A stretch of 8,538 bases of DNA from the NCBI GenBank assembly GCA_900753295.1, contig CAADYQ010000169.1, forward strand, positions 1 to 8,538, read 5' to 3'. The position numbers were made by a program, and so were the translations under genes. Numbering within the stretch: position 1 is the first letter of the stretch; each line of letters starts with the position of its first letter. Positions 1 to 5,803 of the stretch are shown one piece after another. The notes below the pieces were generated by a model. It was not told where the DNA came from, did no database searches, and saw only the letters and a program-made list of their open reading frames with translations. Origin of the DNA: Clostridia bacterium. Its GTDB lineage: Bacteria > Bacillota > Clostridia > Oscillospirales > CAG-272.

Positions 1-1
1 C

Positions 2-280
2 CGCCGCCGTATGGCTCAGCGCGACCGTGAGATACTTGCCGCGGGCGTCGCAGCTCTTGCGGGAACGCTCACAAACACCGTGCTGGTGCTGACGATGCTC
101 CATTTCTTCGGCGCTCTCGGGACCACCGATATCGCGCAGGTGTTTTCCACTGTCGTTAAAACCATCGTCGGGATAAACGGAGCTATCGAGCTTTGCGCGG
201 CGCTCATTATCGTTCCCGCGCTCTGGGGAGCGCTCGGACGCACATACCGTGAAAGGTTTGAAGAGGGAACGAGAAGATGA
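2..280 (+). CDS. ECF transporter S component, C-terminal part (5' end outside window)
   Basis: This is the end of a substrate-binding membrane subunit of an energy-coupling factor (vitamin or cofactor) importer. The frame is open to the left edge, with Arg codons before the Met at position 11, so that Met is probably internal and the gene begins outside. The visible part has two hydrophobic segments. The first carries GTLTNTVLVL, a pattern I know from the PF12822 ECF S-component family (PanT/RibU-like proteins). The second (roughly VFSTVV to VPALWGAL) is followed by a short basic tail, as at the end of these proteins. The substrate cannot be told from this fragment. Its stop codon overlaps the start of the next gene (ATGA at 277-280), so the two are translationally coupled in one operon. 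Family assignment is fairly firm; specificity is unknown. Confidence 0.75.
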   Translation, partial: RRRMAQRDREILAAGVAALAGTLTNTVLVLTMLHFFGALGTTDIAQVFSTVVKTIVGINGAIELCAALIIVPALWGALGRTYRERFEEGTRR

Positions 281-984
281 AGGGTGATGGCATTTACCGC
301 CCGGTCATAGGGATAGCGCCGTCGGTCAGCGGCGGCAAGATAAAAATGAGCACGGCGTATGCAAAGGCTGTATTCCGCGCCGGCGGGATACCGTTCTTTC
401 TTCCGTACACCGACGACGAAAAATTGCTTGACGGCTTTGCCTCGCTCGACGGCTTTCTTTACGCGGGCGGCGTCGATGTCGATCCCGCAAGGTACGGGGA
501 GTCTGTTCTGAACGATACCGTTGAGATAGACCCTGTGCGCGACGCATTTGAATTTGCGCTTTGGAAGCGCATATATCCCACCGGAAAGCCGATATTCGGC
601 ATCTGCCGCGGCATACAGTCGATAAACGTAGCGCTCGGCGGCTCGCTTTATCAGGATATTCCCGGACACCACCAGACCGAGCCGGGAGCCGAGGTGACAC
701 AGCATGCCACGGTCGCGCACGGCTCGCGCCTTGCGGAGATACTCGGGGCGGAGTCGGTCATGGTCAACAGCTTTCACCACCAGGCGGTAAAGCACCCGGC
801 GGACTCGCTTGCCGTGGTCGCGCGCGCCGACGACGGGACCGTTGAGGGGCTTGAGACGCGCGAGACGGGAAGGTATCTTGTGGCGGTGCAGTGGCATCCG
901 GAACTGCTTGCCGAGACAAGACCGGAGGCTGCGGCGCTTTTCGGCGCGTTCGTTGATGCGGCGCGCAGCTTCGGAGGTCGCTGA
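277..984 (+). CDS. Peptidase C26 / gamma-glutamyl-GABA hydrolase family protein (class I glutamine amidotransferase fold)
   Basis: A 235-residue cytoplasmic enzyme of the family that includes PuuD and gamma-glutamyl hydrolases, which cleave gamma-glutamyl amide bonds. The nucleophile elbow GICRG places the catalytic Cys at residue 110, followed by the family-typical IQSINVALGGSLYQD. The second catalytic motif QWHPE gives His207 and Glu209, so the Cys-His-Glu triad is intact. The early AGGVDVDPARYGE (about 63-75) is also characteristic. Length is close to the usual 230-250 residues, so it looks complete. The ATG overlaps the stop of the ECF S-component gene by four bases. The chromate-transporter gene follows after a single base. 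The natural substrate is not visible. A gamma-glutamylated cofactor or peptide carried by the neighbouring transporter is possible but is inference. Confidence 0.9.
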   Translation: MKGDGIYRPVIGIAPSVSGGKIKMSTAYAKAVFRAGGIPFFLPYTDDEKLLDGFASLDGFLYAGGVDVDPARYGESVLNDTVEIDPVRDAFEFALWKRIYPTGKPIFGICRGIQSINVALGGSLYQDIPGHHQTEPGAEVTQHATVAHGSRLAEILGAESVMVNSFHHQAVKHPADSLAVVARADDGTVEGLETRETGRYLVAVQWHPELLAETRPEAAALFGAFVDAARSFGGR

Positions 985-985
985 T

Positions 986-1609
986 ATGCCGGATAAGACG
1001 AACGAAAATAAAAGCGCGGCGGAGGTAAAGCCCGTAGGCAAGCTCCGCCGCATATGGACGCTGTTTTACAGCATGCTCTACATAAGCTCCTGCACCTTCG
1101 GCGGCGGATTTGTCATCGTCACATTCATGAAGCGCCGCTTTGCAGACGAGCTGCATTGGATAGACGATACCGAGATACTTGATATGACCGCAATAGCGCA
1201 GTCCTCGCCCGGCGCCATCGCCGTAAACGGGGCGATACTCGTGGGCTGGCGTATCGGCGGATTTCCCGGCATGGTCGCCGCGGTGCTCGGCACGATGATT
1301 CCGCCCATGCTCATACTCAGCGTGATATCGCTGTTTTATGCCGCGTTTGAGTCGAACAGATATGTGGCTCTCGTGCTGCACGGTATGCAGGCGGGCGTTG
1401 CGGCGGTGATATGCGATGTCGTTTGCTCTCTCGGCTCAAAGCCGATAAAGGAGCGCGACATATGGGCGCTCGTTATAATGCCGGTGGCGTTCGCACTTGT
1501 GTTCTTCCTTAAGGTGAACGTTATCTGGGTGATCCTTGCCGCCGGTGCGTGCGGCGCGGTGCGCGCTGTCGTTTCCTCGCGCAAAGCGAAAAAGGAGGCG
1601 GCAAAATGA
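986..1609 (+). CDS. Chromate transporter (CHR family), first half-size subunit
   Basis: A 207-residue integral membrane protein of the CHR family (chromate ion transporters, TC 2.A.51). Conserved features are SSCTFGGGFVIV (about 34-45) and SSPGAIAVNGAILVGWRIGG (about 73-92), followed by long hydrophobic segments and a basic C-terminal end. A longer open frame begins at 809, but ATG 986 is preferred: GGAGG at 973-977 lies eight bases before it and the previous gene stops at 984. The length fits short-chain CHR proteins, which are one domain each and work as pairs encoded by adjacent genes. The second member begins four bases inside this gene's end (ATGA, 1606-1609). Chromate itself may not be the physiological substrate in an anaerobe; many CHR members are annotated only by homology. 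Confidence 0.9.
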   Translation: MPDKTNENKSAAEVKPVGKLRRIWTLFYSMLYISSCTFGGGFVIVTFMKRRFADELHWIDDTEILDMTAIAQSSPGAIAVNGAILVGWRIGGFPGMVAAVLGTMIPPMLILSVISLFYAAFESNRYVALVLHGMQAGVAAVICDVVCSLGSKPIKERDIWALVIMPVAFALVFFLKVNVIWVILAAGACGAVRAVVSSRKAKKEAAK

Positions 1610-2178
1610 CCGGCCTTTTTGAGCTTTTCCTCGCCTTTTTGCAGATAGGCGCCTTCAGCATTGGCGGCGGGTATGCCGCGATACCGCTGATACAGTCGCT
1701 CGCGGTCGAAAAATACGGCTGGCTGTCGATAAGCGAATTCACCGACCTTGTCACGATAGCGGAAATGACCCCCGGACCCATCGCGGTAAATTCCGCGACA
1801 TTCGTGGGACTGCGCATTGCAGGCGTCCCCGGAGCGATAACGGCAACGTTCGGGTGCATCCTGCCGTCTCTCATCATAGTGTCGGTGCTTGGACTTATCT
1901 ATTTCAAATACCGCACACTGCCTGCGCTTCAAAGCGTGCTTTCCTGCCTGCGTCCCGCAGTCGTGGCGCTTATAGCGTCTGCGGGCATCAAGATGTTCGT
2001 AAATATGCTCACCGGAGGCACCGCATGGTCGGCGCTCGCCGCGGCGGATGTGAACTGGGTGGGACTTTGCACGTTTGCGGTGGCATTCTTCCTGCTTCGC
2101 AAATTCAAAAGCAACCCGATACTCGTCATGCTGATGACGGGCGTCGTGGGTCTTGTCGCGGGACTTATTATGGGTTGA
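1606..2178 (+). CDS. Chromate transporter (CHR family), second half-size subunit
   Basis: A 190-residue membrane protein homologous to its upstream neighbour. It shows the same domain pattern: FSIGGGYAAIPL (about 17-28), then MTPGPIAVNSATFVGLRIAG (about 54-73), then several hydrophobic segments to the end. The open frame extends up to 1549, but ATG 1606 is chosen because AAAGGAGG at 1591-1598 precedes it by seven bases and because the start overlaps the upstream stop as ATGA. In paired short CHR systems the two halves are thought to insert with opposite topology and form one transporter; coupled translation here would support equal amounts. It is the last gene of this operon, followed by a terminator-like structure at 2182-2240. 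Confidence 0.9.
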   Translation: MTGLFELFLAFLQIGAFSIGGGYAAIPLIQSLAVEKYGWLSISEFTDLVTIAEMTPGPIAVNSATFVGLRIAGVPGAITATFGCILPSLIIVSVLGLIYFKYRTLPALQSVLSCLRPAVVALIASAGIKMFVNMLTGGTAWSALAAADVNWVGLCTFAVAFFLLRKFKSNPILVMLMTGVVGLVAGLIMG

Positions 2179-2181
2179 ATT

Positions 2182-2240
2182 AAAGGATTCGGATTGTAAG
2201 AAACTCATTCTGAGTTTTTTATGACCCCAATCCTTTTTTT
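2182..2240 (+). terminator. Intrinsic terminator after the CHR operon
   Basis: AAAGGATT (2182-2189) can pair with AATCCTTT (2229-2236), or alternatively GGATTG (2191-2196) with CAATCC (2228-2233). An inner hairpin AAACTCA/TGAGTTT (2201-2207 with 2211-2217) sits in the loop. The outer arm runs straight into seven T (2234-2240). The stem is not GC-rich, so strength is uncertain, but the position between a gene end and a promoter fits. Confidence 0.65.
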
Positions 2241-2241
2241 C

Positions 2242-2270
2242 TTGACCGTGCGGCGGTTTTGTGGTATGAT
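2242..2270 (+). promoter_or_regulatory. Sigma-A-type promoter for the AI-2E transporter-holA operon
   Basis: -35 TTGACC (2242-2247), a 17-base spacer, then -10 TATGAT (2265-2270), preceded by TG one base upstream (extended -10). It begins two bases after the terminator T-run and lies about 40 bases before the TTG start. Confidence 0.8.
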
Positions 2271-2296
2271 ATTAAATAGGATGCTATTACATTATC

Positions 2297-2303
2297 GGGG
2301 AGG
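2297..2303 (+). promoter_or_regulatory. Ribosome binding site that decides the TTG start
   Basis: GGGGAGG lies eight bases before TTG at 2312. No in-frame ATG occurs until residue 130, far inside the conserved part, so this site fixes the non-ATG start. Confidence 0.75.
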
Positions 2304-2311
2304 AACGTCTG

Positions 2312-3529
2312 TTGAATATTGAAAAGCAAAAACGGTTTATAATCAATTTCTTTTATTTCGTTATACTTTTCGGCCTGTCGATCCTGATAGTCCGGTTCGC
2401 GTTGCCGGCACTTTTTCCGTTTGCCATCGCCTTGCTCGTGACGCTCCTTCTGCGCCCGCTCGTGCGGCTGTGCGTGGAAAAGCTGCATTTCAACCGCAAA
2501 GCGGCATCGGCGCTTTTCGTCGTGCTGTTTTACGGCACGATAGGACTGCTCGTCGTTCTGCTCGTGATAAAGCTGATAGGCTATATCGGCATTCTTATCG
2601 CGCGCCTGCCCGAATTCTTCAATCAGACCGTCACCCCGGCGCTCAACGCAGCCACGTCAAAGCTGTCGGAGCTGATCGAAAATTTCGACGCTCACGGCAT
2701 GGTCGATATCGACGAGACCGCCGCAAAGGTGATATCATCCCTCAGCACCGCGATCTCGGATTTCTCCGGAAAGGCGCTCGCGTTCGTCGGCTCGTATGCA
2801 ACGTCGGTGCCGTCGCTTCTGCTCAATATCGTAATAACGATAATATCCACCGTCTTTATGCTCATGGACTATGATTCGATAAAGGCTTTTATCGTGCGTC
2901 AGCTCCCTGATGAAAAGAGGCGCTTCATCGCCTCGGTCGCGGAGCATCTGGGCAAGGTGATATGGAAATACCTCACCTCATACCTTATAATAATGCTCAT
3001 CACGTTTGCCGAGCTCGCGCTGGGACTTTTCTGCGTCGGCGAAAAAAATCCGTTCGGACTGGCGGCGGGCATTGCGGTGTTCGATATCCTGCCCGTGGTC
3101 GGCTCCGGCACGGTGCTCGTGCCGTGGGCGGTGATATCCATGCTCACCGGTAATGTCGGGCGCGGAGTCGGGCTTATCATCGTCTGGGTGATAATAAGCG
3201 TGATACGCCAGATAATCGAGCCAAAGATCGTAGGCGACACGGTCGGTATGCACCCGCTGCTCACACTTTTTGCAATGCTTTTCGGCAACTTTGTTTACGG
3301 CGGACTGGGAATATTCCTTGTCCCCATAACGATAGCGCTTTGTCAGAACCTCCAGGAGCAGGGCATTATACATCTTTACAAGACTGCGCCGGCAGACGAG
3401 AGAGCGGCTGAAACCGCAGAGACCGGCGGAATTGCCGAAAAACTGCGCGGGCTTATCGGCAGGCTCGGAAAAAAGAAAAACAAAACCGATAAAAACGATA
3501 AAAACGGAGATGGCGGCAATGCCTCATGA
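2312..3529 (+). CDS. AI-2E family transporter (PerM/UPF0118), YtvI-like membrane protein
   Basis: A 405-residue polytopic membrane protein. Hydrophobic pairs near the N-terminus (about 10-50 and 66-98), a polar region (about 100-150), and a hydrophobic C-terminal half follow the family layout. The C-terminal signature is clear: DILPVVGSGTVLVPWA (about 258-273), then IRQIIEPKIVGDTVGMHPLLTLFAM read across about 298-322. This last pattern resembles YtvI, the sporulation-associated branch in Bacillus and Clostridia, more than generic members; that sub-assignment is from memory. The tail (about 387-403) is rich in Lys, Asn and Asp, low-complexity and probably cytoplasmic. Translation starts at TTG. 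It has its own promoter and overlaps holA by 11 bases. Transported substrate is unknown; the family name comes from autoinducer-2 work in E. coli and should not be taken literally. Confidence 0.88.
   Translation: MNIEKQKRFIINFFYFVILFGLSILIVRFALPALFPFAIALLVTLLLRPLVRLCVEKLHFNRKAASALFVVLFYGTIGLLVVLLVIKLIGYIGILIARLPEFFNQTVTPALNAATSKLSELIENFDAHGMVDIDETAAKVISSLSTAISDFSGKALAFVGSYATSVPSLLLNIVITIISTVFMLMDYDSIKAFIVRQLPDEKRRFIASVAEHLGKVIWKYLTSYLIIMLITFAELALGLFCVGEKNPFGLAAGIAVFDILPVVGSGTVLVPWAVISMLTGNVGRGVGLIIVWVIISVIRQIIEPKIVGDTVGMHPLLTLFAMLFGNFVYGGLGIFLVPITIALCQNLQEQGIIHLYKTAPADERAAETAETGGIAEKLRGLIGRLGKKKNKTDKNDKNGDGGNAS
3506..3509 (+). promoter_or_regulatory. Ribosome binding site choosing the holA start
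   Basis: GGAG abuts an ATG at 3510 (too close to serve it) and lies nine bases before ATG 3519. The latter is therefore the likelier start. Confidence 0.5.
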
Positions 3530-4550
3530 AACGATAACCGATGCCGATTTCCGTCGGCTGACCAAGGCGCCCTCGCCGGGCAGATACCTGCTTTTCGGGG
3601 ACGAGGACTATCTCAAGGCGCATTCGGTCGAGGCGGTGCGGCGCACGCTTTGCCCCGATGAAAGCCTTGCGCTTTTCAACTGTGTTAGCATAGACCGTGC
3701 AGGATATTCGGCGGGCGCATTGCGAGCGGCGCTCACTCCGCCGCCTATGTTTACGGCATGCCGGGCGGTTAATGTAACGCTCACATTTGACGATCTGCGG
3801 CCGGCTGAGGTGAACGAGCTTTGCGAGGTGCTTGCCGACGACGGTCTTTTTGAATATAATTTCCTCACCGTGACCGTCCCGGCGGGCGGTATCGACGCGG
3901 GCACGCCCCGGCGACCGTCCGCGCTGTTAAAAAAGCTGGCGGAGCATGCGGTCCCCGTGCGATTCGATCCGGTAGGCGGCGCGCGTCTGCGCGAATGGAT
4001 AGGCAGGCATTATTCCGCAGCCGGCGTCAATGCCTCGCCTGCGGTGTGCGATCTTACATCGGCAAAATGCGGCGAGAGTATGTTCACTCTCGCTTCCGAG
4101 ATAGATAAGGTGTCGTATTATGTCCTTGCGGACGGCAGGAACGAGGTCACGGCTGACGATGTGCGGCTCGTTGCGTGCGAGTGCGGCGGGTACGACGCGT
4201 TTGCGTTTGCAAACGCGATACTTGAACGCAAAAGCGCCGCGGCGCTTGCCGTGCTTGCCGAGATGAAGGCGCGCCGCGTCGAGCCTGTCGCGGTCATGGG
4301 CGAGCTGATACGCGTGGTGTGCGACATGAGCGTGGTCGAGGCGTACCTTGCGGCGGGAATGTCCGCGCAGGCGATATCTGCGGAGACAGGACTGCGCGAG
4401 TACCCGGTAAAACTGTATGCGGGGGCGGTCCGCCGACTGCCGCGGGGAGCGATCTCATCGCTTCTTACAGCCGCATCGGAGGCAGATGCTGCAATCAAAT
4501 CGTCCGCCACGGACTATCTGCCGATAGAAAGGCTCATCTGCTCAATGTGA
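3519..4550 (+). CDS. holA: DNA polymerase III subunit delta
   Basis: A 343-residue protein of the usual delta length. Delta is the part of the clamp loader that opens the sliding clamp ring so it can be placed on DNA. The N-terminal YLLFGDEDYL (about 23-32) is the degenerate nucleotide-fold motif typical of HolA. The middle contains the family-like stretch around LTSAKCGESMFTLASEIDKVSYYV and GYDAFAFANAIL (linker to the helical collar domain). The end reads ATDYLPIERLICSM, equivalent to the helical C-terminus that ends most HolA proteins. The frame is open from 3432, but 3519 has the better spaced ribosome site; ATG 3510 would add three residues. It overlaps the transporter gene by 11 bases, so both are probably co-transcribed. 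The last 39 codons are part of a direct repeat (see 4694-4810), so the native 3' end may have been replaced by a synonymous variant. Confidence 0.88.
   Translation: MPHETITDADFRRLTKAPSPGRYLLFGDEDYLKAHSVEAVRRTLCPDESLALFNCVSIDRAGYSAGALRAALTPPPMFTACRAVNVTLTFDDLRPAEVNELCEVLADDGLFEYNFLTVTVPAGGIDAGTPRRPSALLKKLAEHAVPVRFDPVGGARLREWIGRHYSAAGVNASPAVCDLTSAKCGESMFTLASEIDKVSYYVLADGRNEVTADDVRLVACECGGYDAFAFANAILERKSAAALAVLAEMKARRVEPVAVMGELIRVVCDMSVVEAYLAAGMSAQAISAETGLREYPVKLYAGAVRRLPRGAISSLLTAASEADAAIKSSATDYLPIERLICSM
4434..4550 (+). repeat. Direct repeat copy 1: 3' end of holA
   Basis: This 117-bp stretch encodes holA residues 306-343 plus the stop. It matches 4694-4810 at 112 of 117 positions, offset by 260 bases. 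The first 56 bases are identical. The mismatches fall at 4490, 4518, 4538, 4541 and 4544, and every one is synonymous in the holA frame (Ala, Leu, Ile, Cys, Ser codons). Confidence 0.95.
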
Positions 4551-4562
4551 TGTCCGCGCGGC

Positions 4563-4659
4563 AGTCATGAATTGTGACTCAGCGGCTGAACACCGCTGTT
4601 CTGACGGTCACGTCAGGCGGACACCGGTGAGAAAAACGCGGTCAGAACCGTCACAATTC
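4563..4659. repeat. Nested inverted-repeat block in the spacer between the holA repeats
   Basis: GAATTGTGAC (4569-4578) and GTCACAATTC (4650-4659) are a perfect 10-bp inverted repeat bounding 91 bp. Inside are GTTCTGAC/GTCAGAAC (4598-4605 with 4641-4648), the hairpin CAGCGG/CCGCTG (4580-4585 with 4593-4598, 7-base loop), and CTGACG/CGTCAG (4601-4606 with 4611-4616, 4-base loop). CACCGGTG (4622-4629) is a palindrome. Some of these overlap and must be alternatives. No credible reading frame is seen. It could be a non-autonomous element, recombinase-binding arm sites, or a structured RNA; the sequence does not decide. Confidence 0.6.
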
Positions 4660-4693
4660 CACAAAGTGCCGTGGGAGCAGGGGAAGATACGGG

Positions 4694-4810
4694 CGACTGC
4701 CGCGGGGAGCGATCTCATCGCTTCTTACAGCCGCATCGGAGGCAGATGCGGCAATCAAATCGTCCGCCACGGACTATTTGCCGATAGAAAGGCTCATTTG
4801 TTCGATGTGA
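4694..4810 (+). pseudogene. Direct repeat copy 2: orphan 3' fragment of holA
   Basis: A headless second copy of the last 39 codons of holA, including the stop, with no start codon or upstream coding part in frame. It is 112/117 identical to 4434-4550 and would encode exactly the same 38 residues. Because a strong terminator follows it directly (4824-4855), this copy probably marks the original end of the holA gene. Copy 1 would then have been brought in with the 143-bp spacer. The all-synonymous differences mean the two tails diverged while both were being selected as functional holA ends, not after duplication in place. Mechanism (site-specific integration, recombination with related DNA, or assembly artefact) is open. 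Confidence 0.85.
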
Positions 4811-4823
4811 ACAAAAGACGAAC

Positions 4824-4855
4824 CGCGCGGGTTTTCCACAGCCCGCGCGCGTTTT
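4824..4855 (+). terminator. Intrinsic terminator of the AI-2E transporter-holA operon
   Basis: CGCGCGGG (4824-4831) pairs with CCCGCGCG (4842-4849) in a perfect 8-bp GC stem; a short run of four T follows at 4852-4855. The 10-base loop is TTTTCCACAG, which contains a DnaA-box-like 9-mer (4832-4840). Confidence 0.75.
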
Positions 4856-4973
4856 ATAAGAGCGCAAAAGGGGTATTTTTCCTCCGAAACACGCCCCAAA
4901 TGTGGATAAAGGGCATTTAACCACAGGGTTTTCCACAGGCTGGGGAAAGTTTTTGCCCAAGTCGGTGGAAAAA
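4832..4973. promoter_or_regulatory. Cluster of DnaA-box-like sites
   Basis: Measured against TTATCCACA, the sites are: TTTTCCACA at 4832-4840 (+, one mismatch), a perfect box on the minus strand at 4901-4909 (TGTGGATAA), TTAACCACA at 4917-4925 (+, one mismatch), TTTTCCACA at 4929-4937 (+, one mismatch), and a weaker two-mismatch site on the minus strand at 4965-4973. By chance, a 9-mer within one mismatch should occur about once per 4.7 kb on both strands, so four in 106 bp is far above background. DnaA (replication initiator and transcription factor) is the natural candidate binder. There is no dnaA, dnaN or rpmH nearby and no obvious AT-rich unwinding element, so a non-origin DnaA-box cluster or a DnaA-regulated promoter is likelier than oriC. 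Confidence 0.6.
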
Positions 4974-4989
4974 GAAAGGTACGGACAGA

Positions 4990-5673
4990 ATGGAAAAGAC
5001 GCATATCCGCAAAGAAAAAAAGAAGCCGCTCATTTTGCTTGCCATCGCGGCGGCGGTGCTGGCGGCGGTTTTGATCGCGCTTGCGGTACACGAGATCACG
5101 CGCGTGCATTATGCGACGGATTTTGGCTTTGACGATATCAAAAGCAGCATCGATGCCGACGGCGACGGCATCGATGATCACACCGATATCATGCGCGGCG
5201 CGCTGGCTTACATCGCGACCGACCCGATATACGGCAGTAAATATTACAGCGGCGGATATCCGGACGACGGATACGGGGTCTGCACCGACGTGATATGGAA
5301 CGCCTTCCGCGCGGCGGGCTACGATCTCAAGGCTATGGTCGATCGCGATATCGCGGAGCATCCCGAGGCGTATCCCGATATCGAGAGCCCCGACCCGAAC
5401 ATAGATTTCCGCCGTGTGAGGAATCTCCGGATCTTTTTTGCACGCCACGCCGAGGTGCTCACCACAAAATTTGACGATCCGGCTGATTGGCAGCCGGGCG
5501 ATATCGTGATATTCGATCCGAGCCATATCGGGATATGCTCGGATAAGCGCAACTTCCGCGGAGTGCCGTATCTCATCCATCACGGGAACCTGAAGCAGGG
5601 CGCGGTTGAATCGGACGATATGCGGTGGCTCGACGTTGCGGGACATTACCGCTGGAACGGCGGCGCGGAGTGA
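4990..5673 (+). CDS. Membrane-anchored DUF1287 family protein (cysteine-hydrolase type)
   Basis: A 227-residue protein with a basic N-terminus and one hydrophobic segment (about 13-33), either an uncleaved anchor or a signal sequence, placing the rest outside the membrane. The rest matches DUF1287 as I know it: GYGVCTDVIWNAFRAAGYDL (about 94-113), DPNIDFRRVRNLRIFF (about 135-150), DWQPGDIVIF (about 166-175), SHIGICSD (about 178-185) and AGHYRW near the end. Cys98 and His179 are the likely catalytic pair by analogy with NlpC/P60-like amidases; activity in this family is not well established. DADGDGIDD (55-63) looks like a calcium-binding loop, and similar Asp-rich sequence appears in Gram-positive members. 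The ATG has a modest AAAGG (4975-4979) ten bases upstream. It is the first gene after the DnaA-box cluster, so DnaA could affect its expression (inference). No clear terminator follows. Confidence 0.85.
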   Translation: MEKTHIRKEKKKPLILLAIAAAVLAAVLIALAVHEITRVHYATDFGFDDIKSSIDADGDGIDDHTDIMRGALAYIATDPIYGSKYYSGGYPDDGYGVCTDVIWNAFRAAGYDLKAMVDRDIAEHPEAYPDIESPDPNIDFRRVRNLRIFFARHAEVLTTKFDDPADWQPGDIVIFDPSHIGICSDKRNFRGVPYLIHHGNLKQGAVESDDMRWLDVAGHYRWNGGAE

Positions 5674-5716
5674 TCTCCCGGCAGGAAAAATAATTATACC
5701 TATTTAACAAAAATCA

Positions 5717-5745
5717 TTGACATGACGGTCTTTTTTGTGTATAAT
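5717..5745 (+). promoter_or_regulatory. Perfect-consensus sigma-A promoter
   Basis: TTGACA (5717-5722), a 17-base spacer, then TATAAT (5740-5745). Both hexamers match the consensus exactly. A start about seven bases downstream would give a leader of roughly 50 bases before ATG 5804. No operator palindrome was recognised over it. Confidence 0.9.
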
Positions 5746-5788
5746 ATTTTCGGTGGAAGGCAGATGCTTTCGCTTCAATATCAACAAC

Positions 5789-5795
5789 AGAGGAG
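5789..5795 (+). promoter_or_regulatory. Ribosome binding site deciding the start at 5804
   Basis: AGAGGAG lies eight bases before ATG 5804. The frame is open upstream to 5735, but that part overlaps the -10 hexamer and so would not be in the mRNA. Confidence 0.85.
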
Positions 5796-5803
5796 AACGA
5801 ACC

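Larger units (their letters stand above)
4551..4989. other. 439-base gene-free interval between holA and the DUF1287 gene
   Basis: In order it holds a CCGCGCGG palindrome (4554-4561), the nested inverted repeats (4563-4659), about 30 bases of featureless sequence, the orphan holA tail (4694-4810), a terminator, and the DnaA-box cluster. GGGTTTTCCACAG occurs twice exactly (4829-4841 and 4926-4938). Open frames of 76-117 codons exist here, but none has a convincing ribosome site or recognisable protein. I could not identify a clear sigma-A promoter for the following gene. Confidence 0.7.

Noticed and set aside
809..985. Upstream extension of the first CHR gene
   Set aside because: It overlaps the conserved C-terminal part of the C26 peptidase; GGAGG before ATG 986 and the family length favour the shorter form.
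16..1053. Long minus-strand open frame (345 codons), and similar ones at 1336-2208 and 4774-5646
   Set aside because: They lie antisense to well-recognised genes, show no family motifs, and are typical shadows in GC-rich coding DNA.
3483..3510. Short repeats of the GATAAAAACG type at the end of the AI-2E transporter gene
   Set aside because: Simple low-complexity coding for a Lys/Asn/Asp-rich tail; no sign of an array or regulatory element.
4567..4920. Open frame of 117 codons across the spacer and second holA tail
   Set aside because: It reads the holA fragment in the wrong frame, has no ribosome site, and its residues resemble no protein I know.
4811..4989. Chromosomal replication origin (oriC)
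   Set aside because: The DnaA boxes fit, but no dnaA, dnaN, rpmH or rnpA is near and no clear AT-rich unwinding stretch is seen; it is kept only as a DnaA-box cluster.
5735..5803. Upstream extension of the InlB-repeat protein
   Set aside because: It begins upstream of the -10 hexamer, so it would not be transcribed from the promoter; the signal peptide begins cleanly at ATG 5804.
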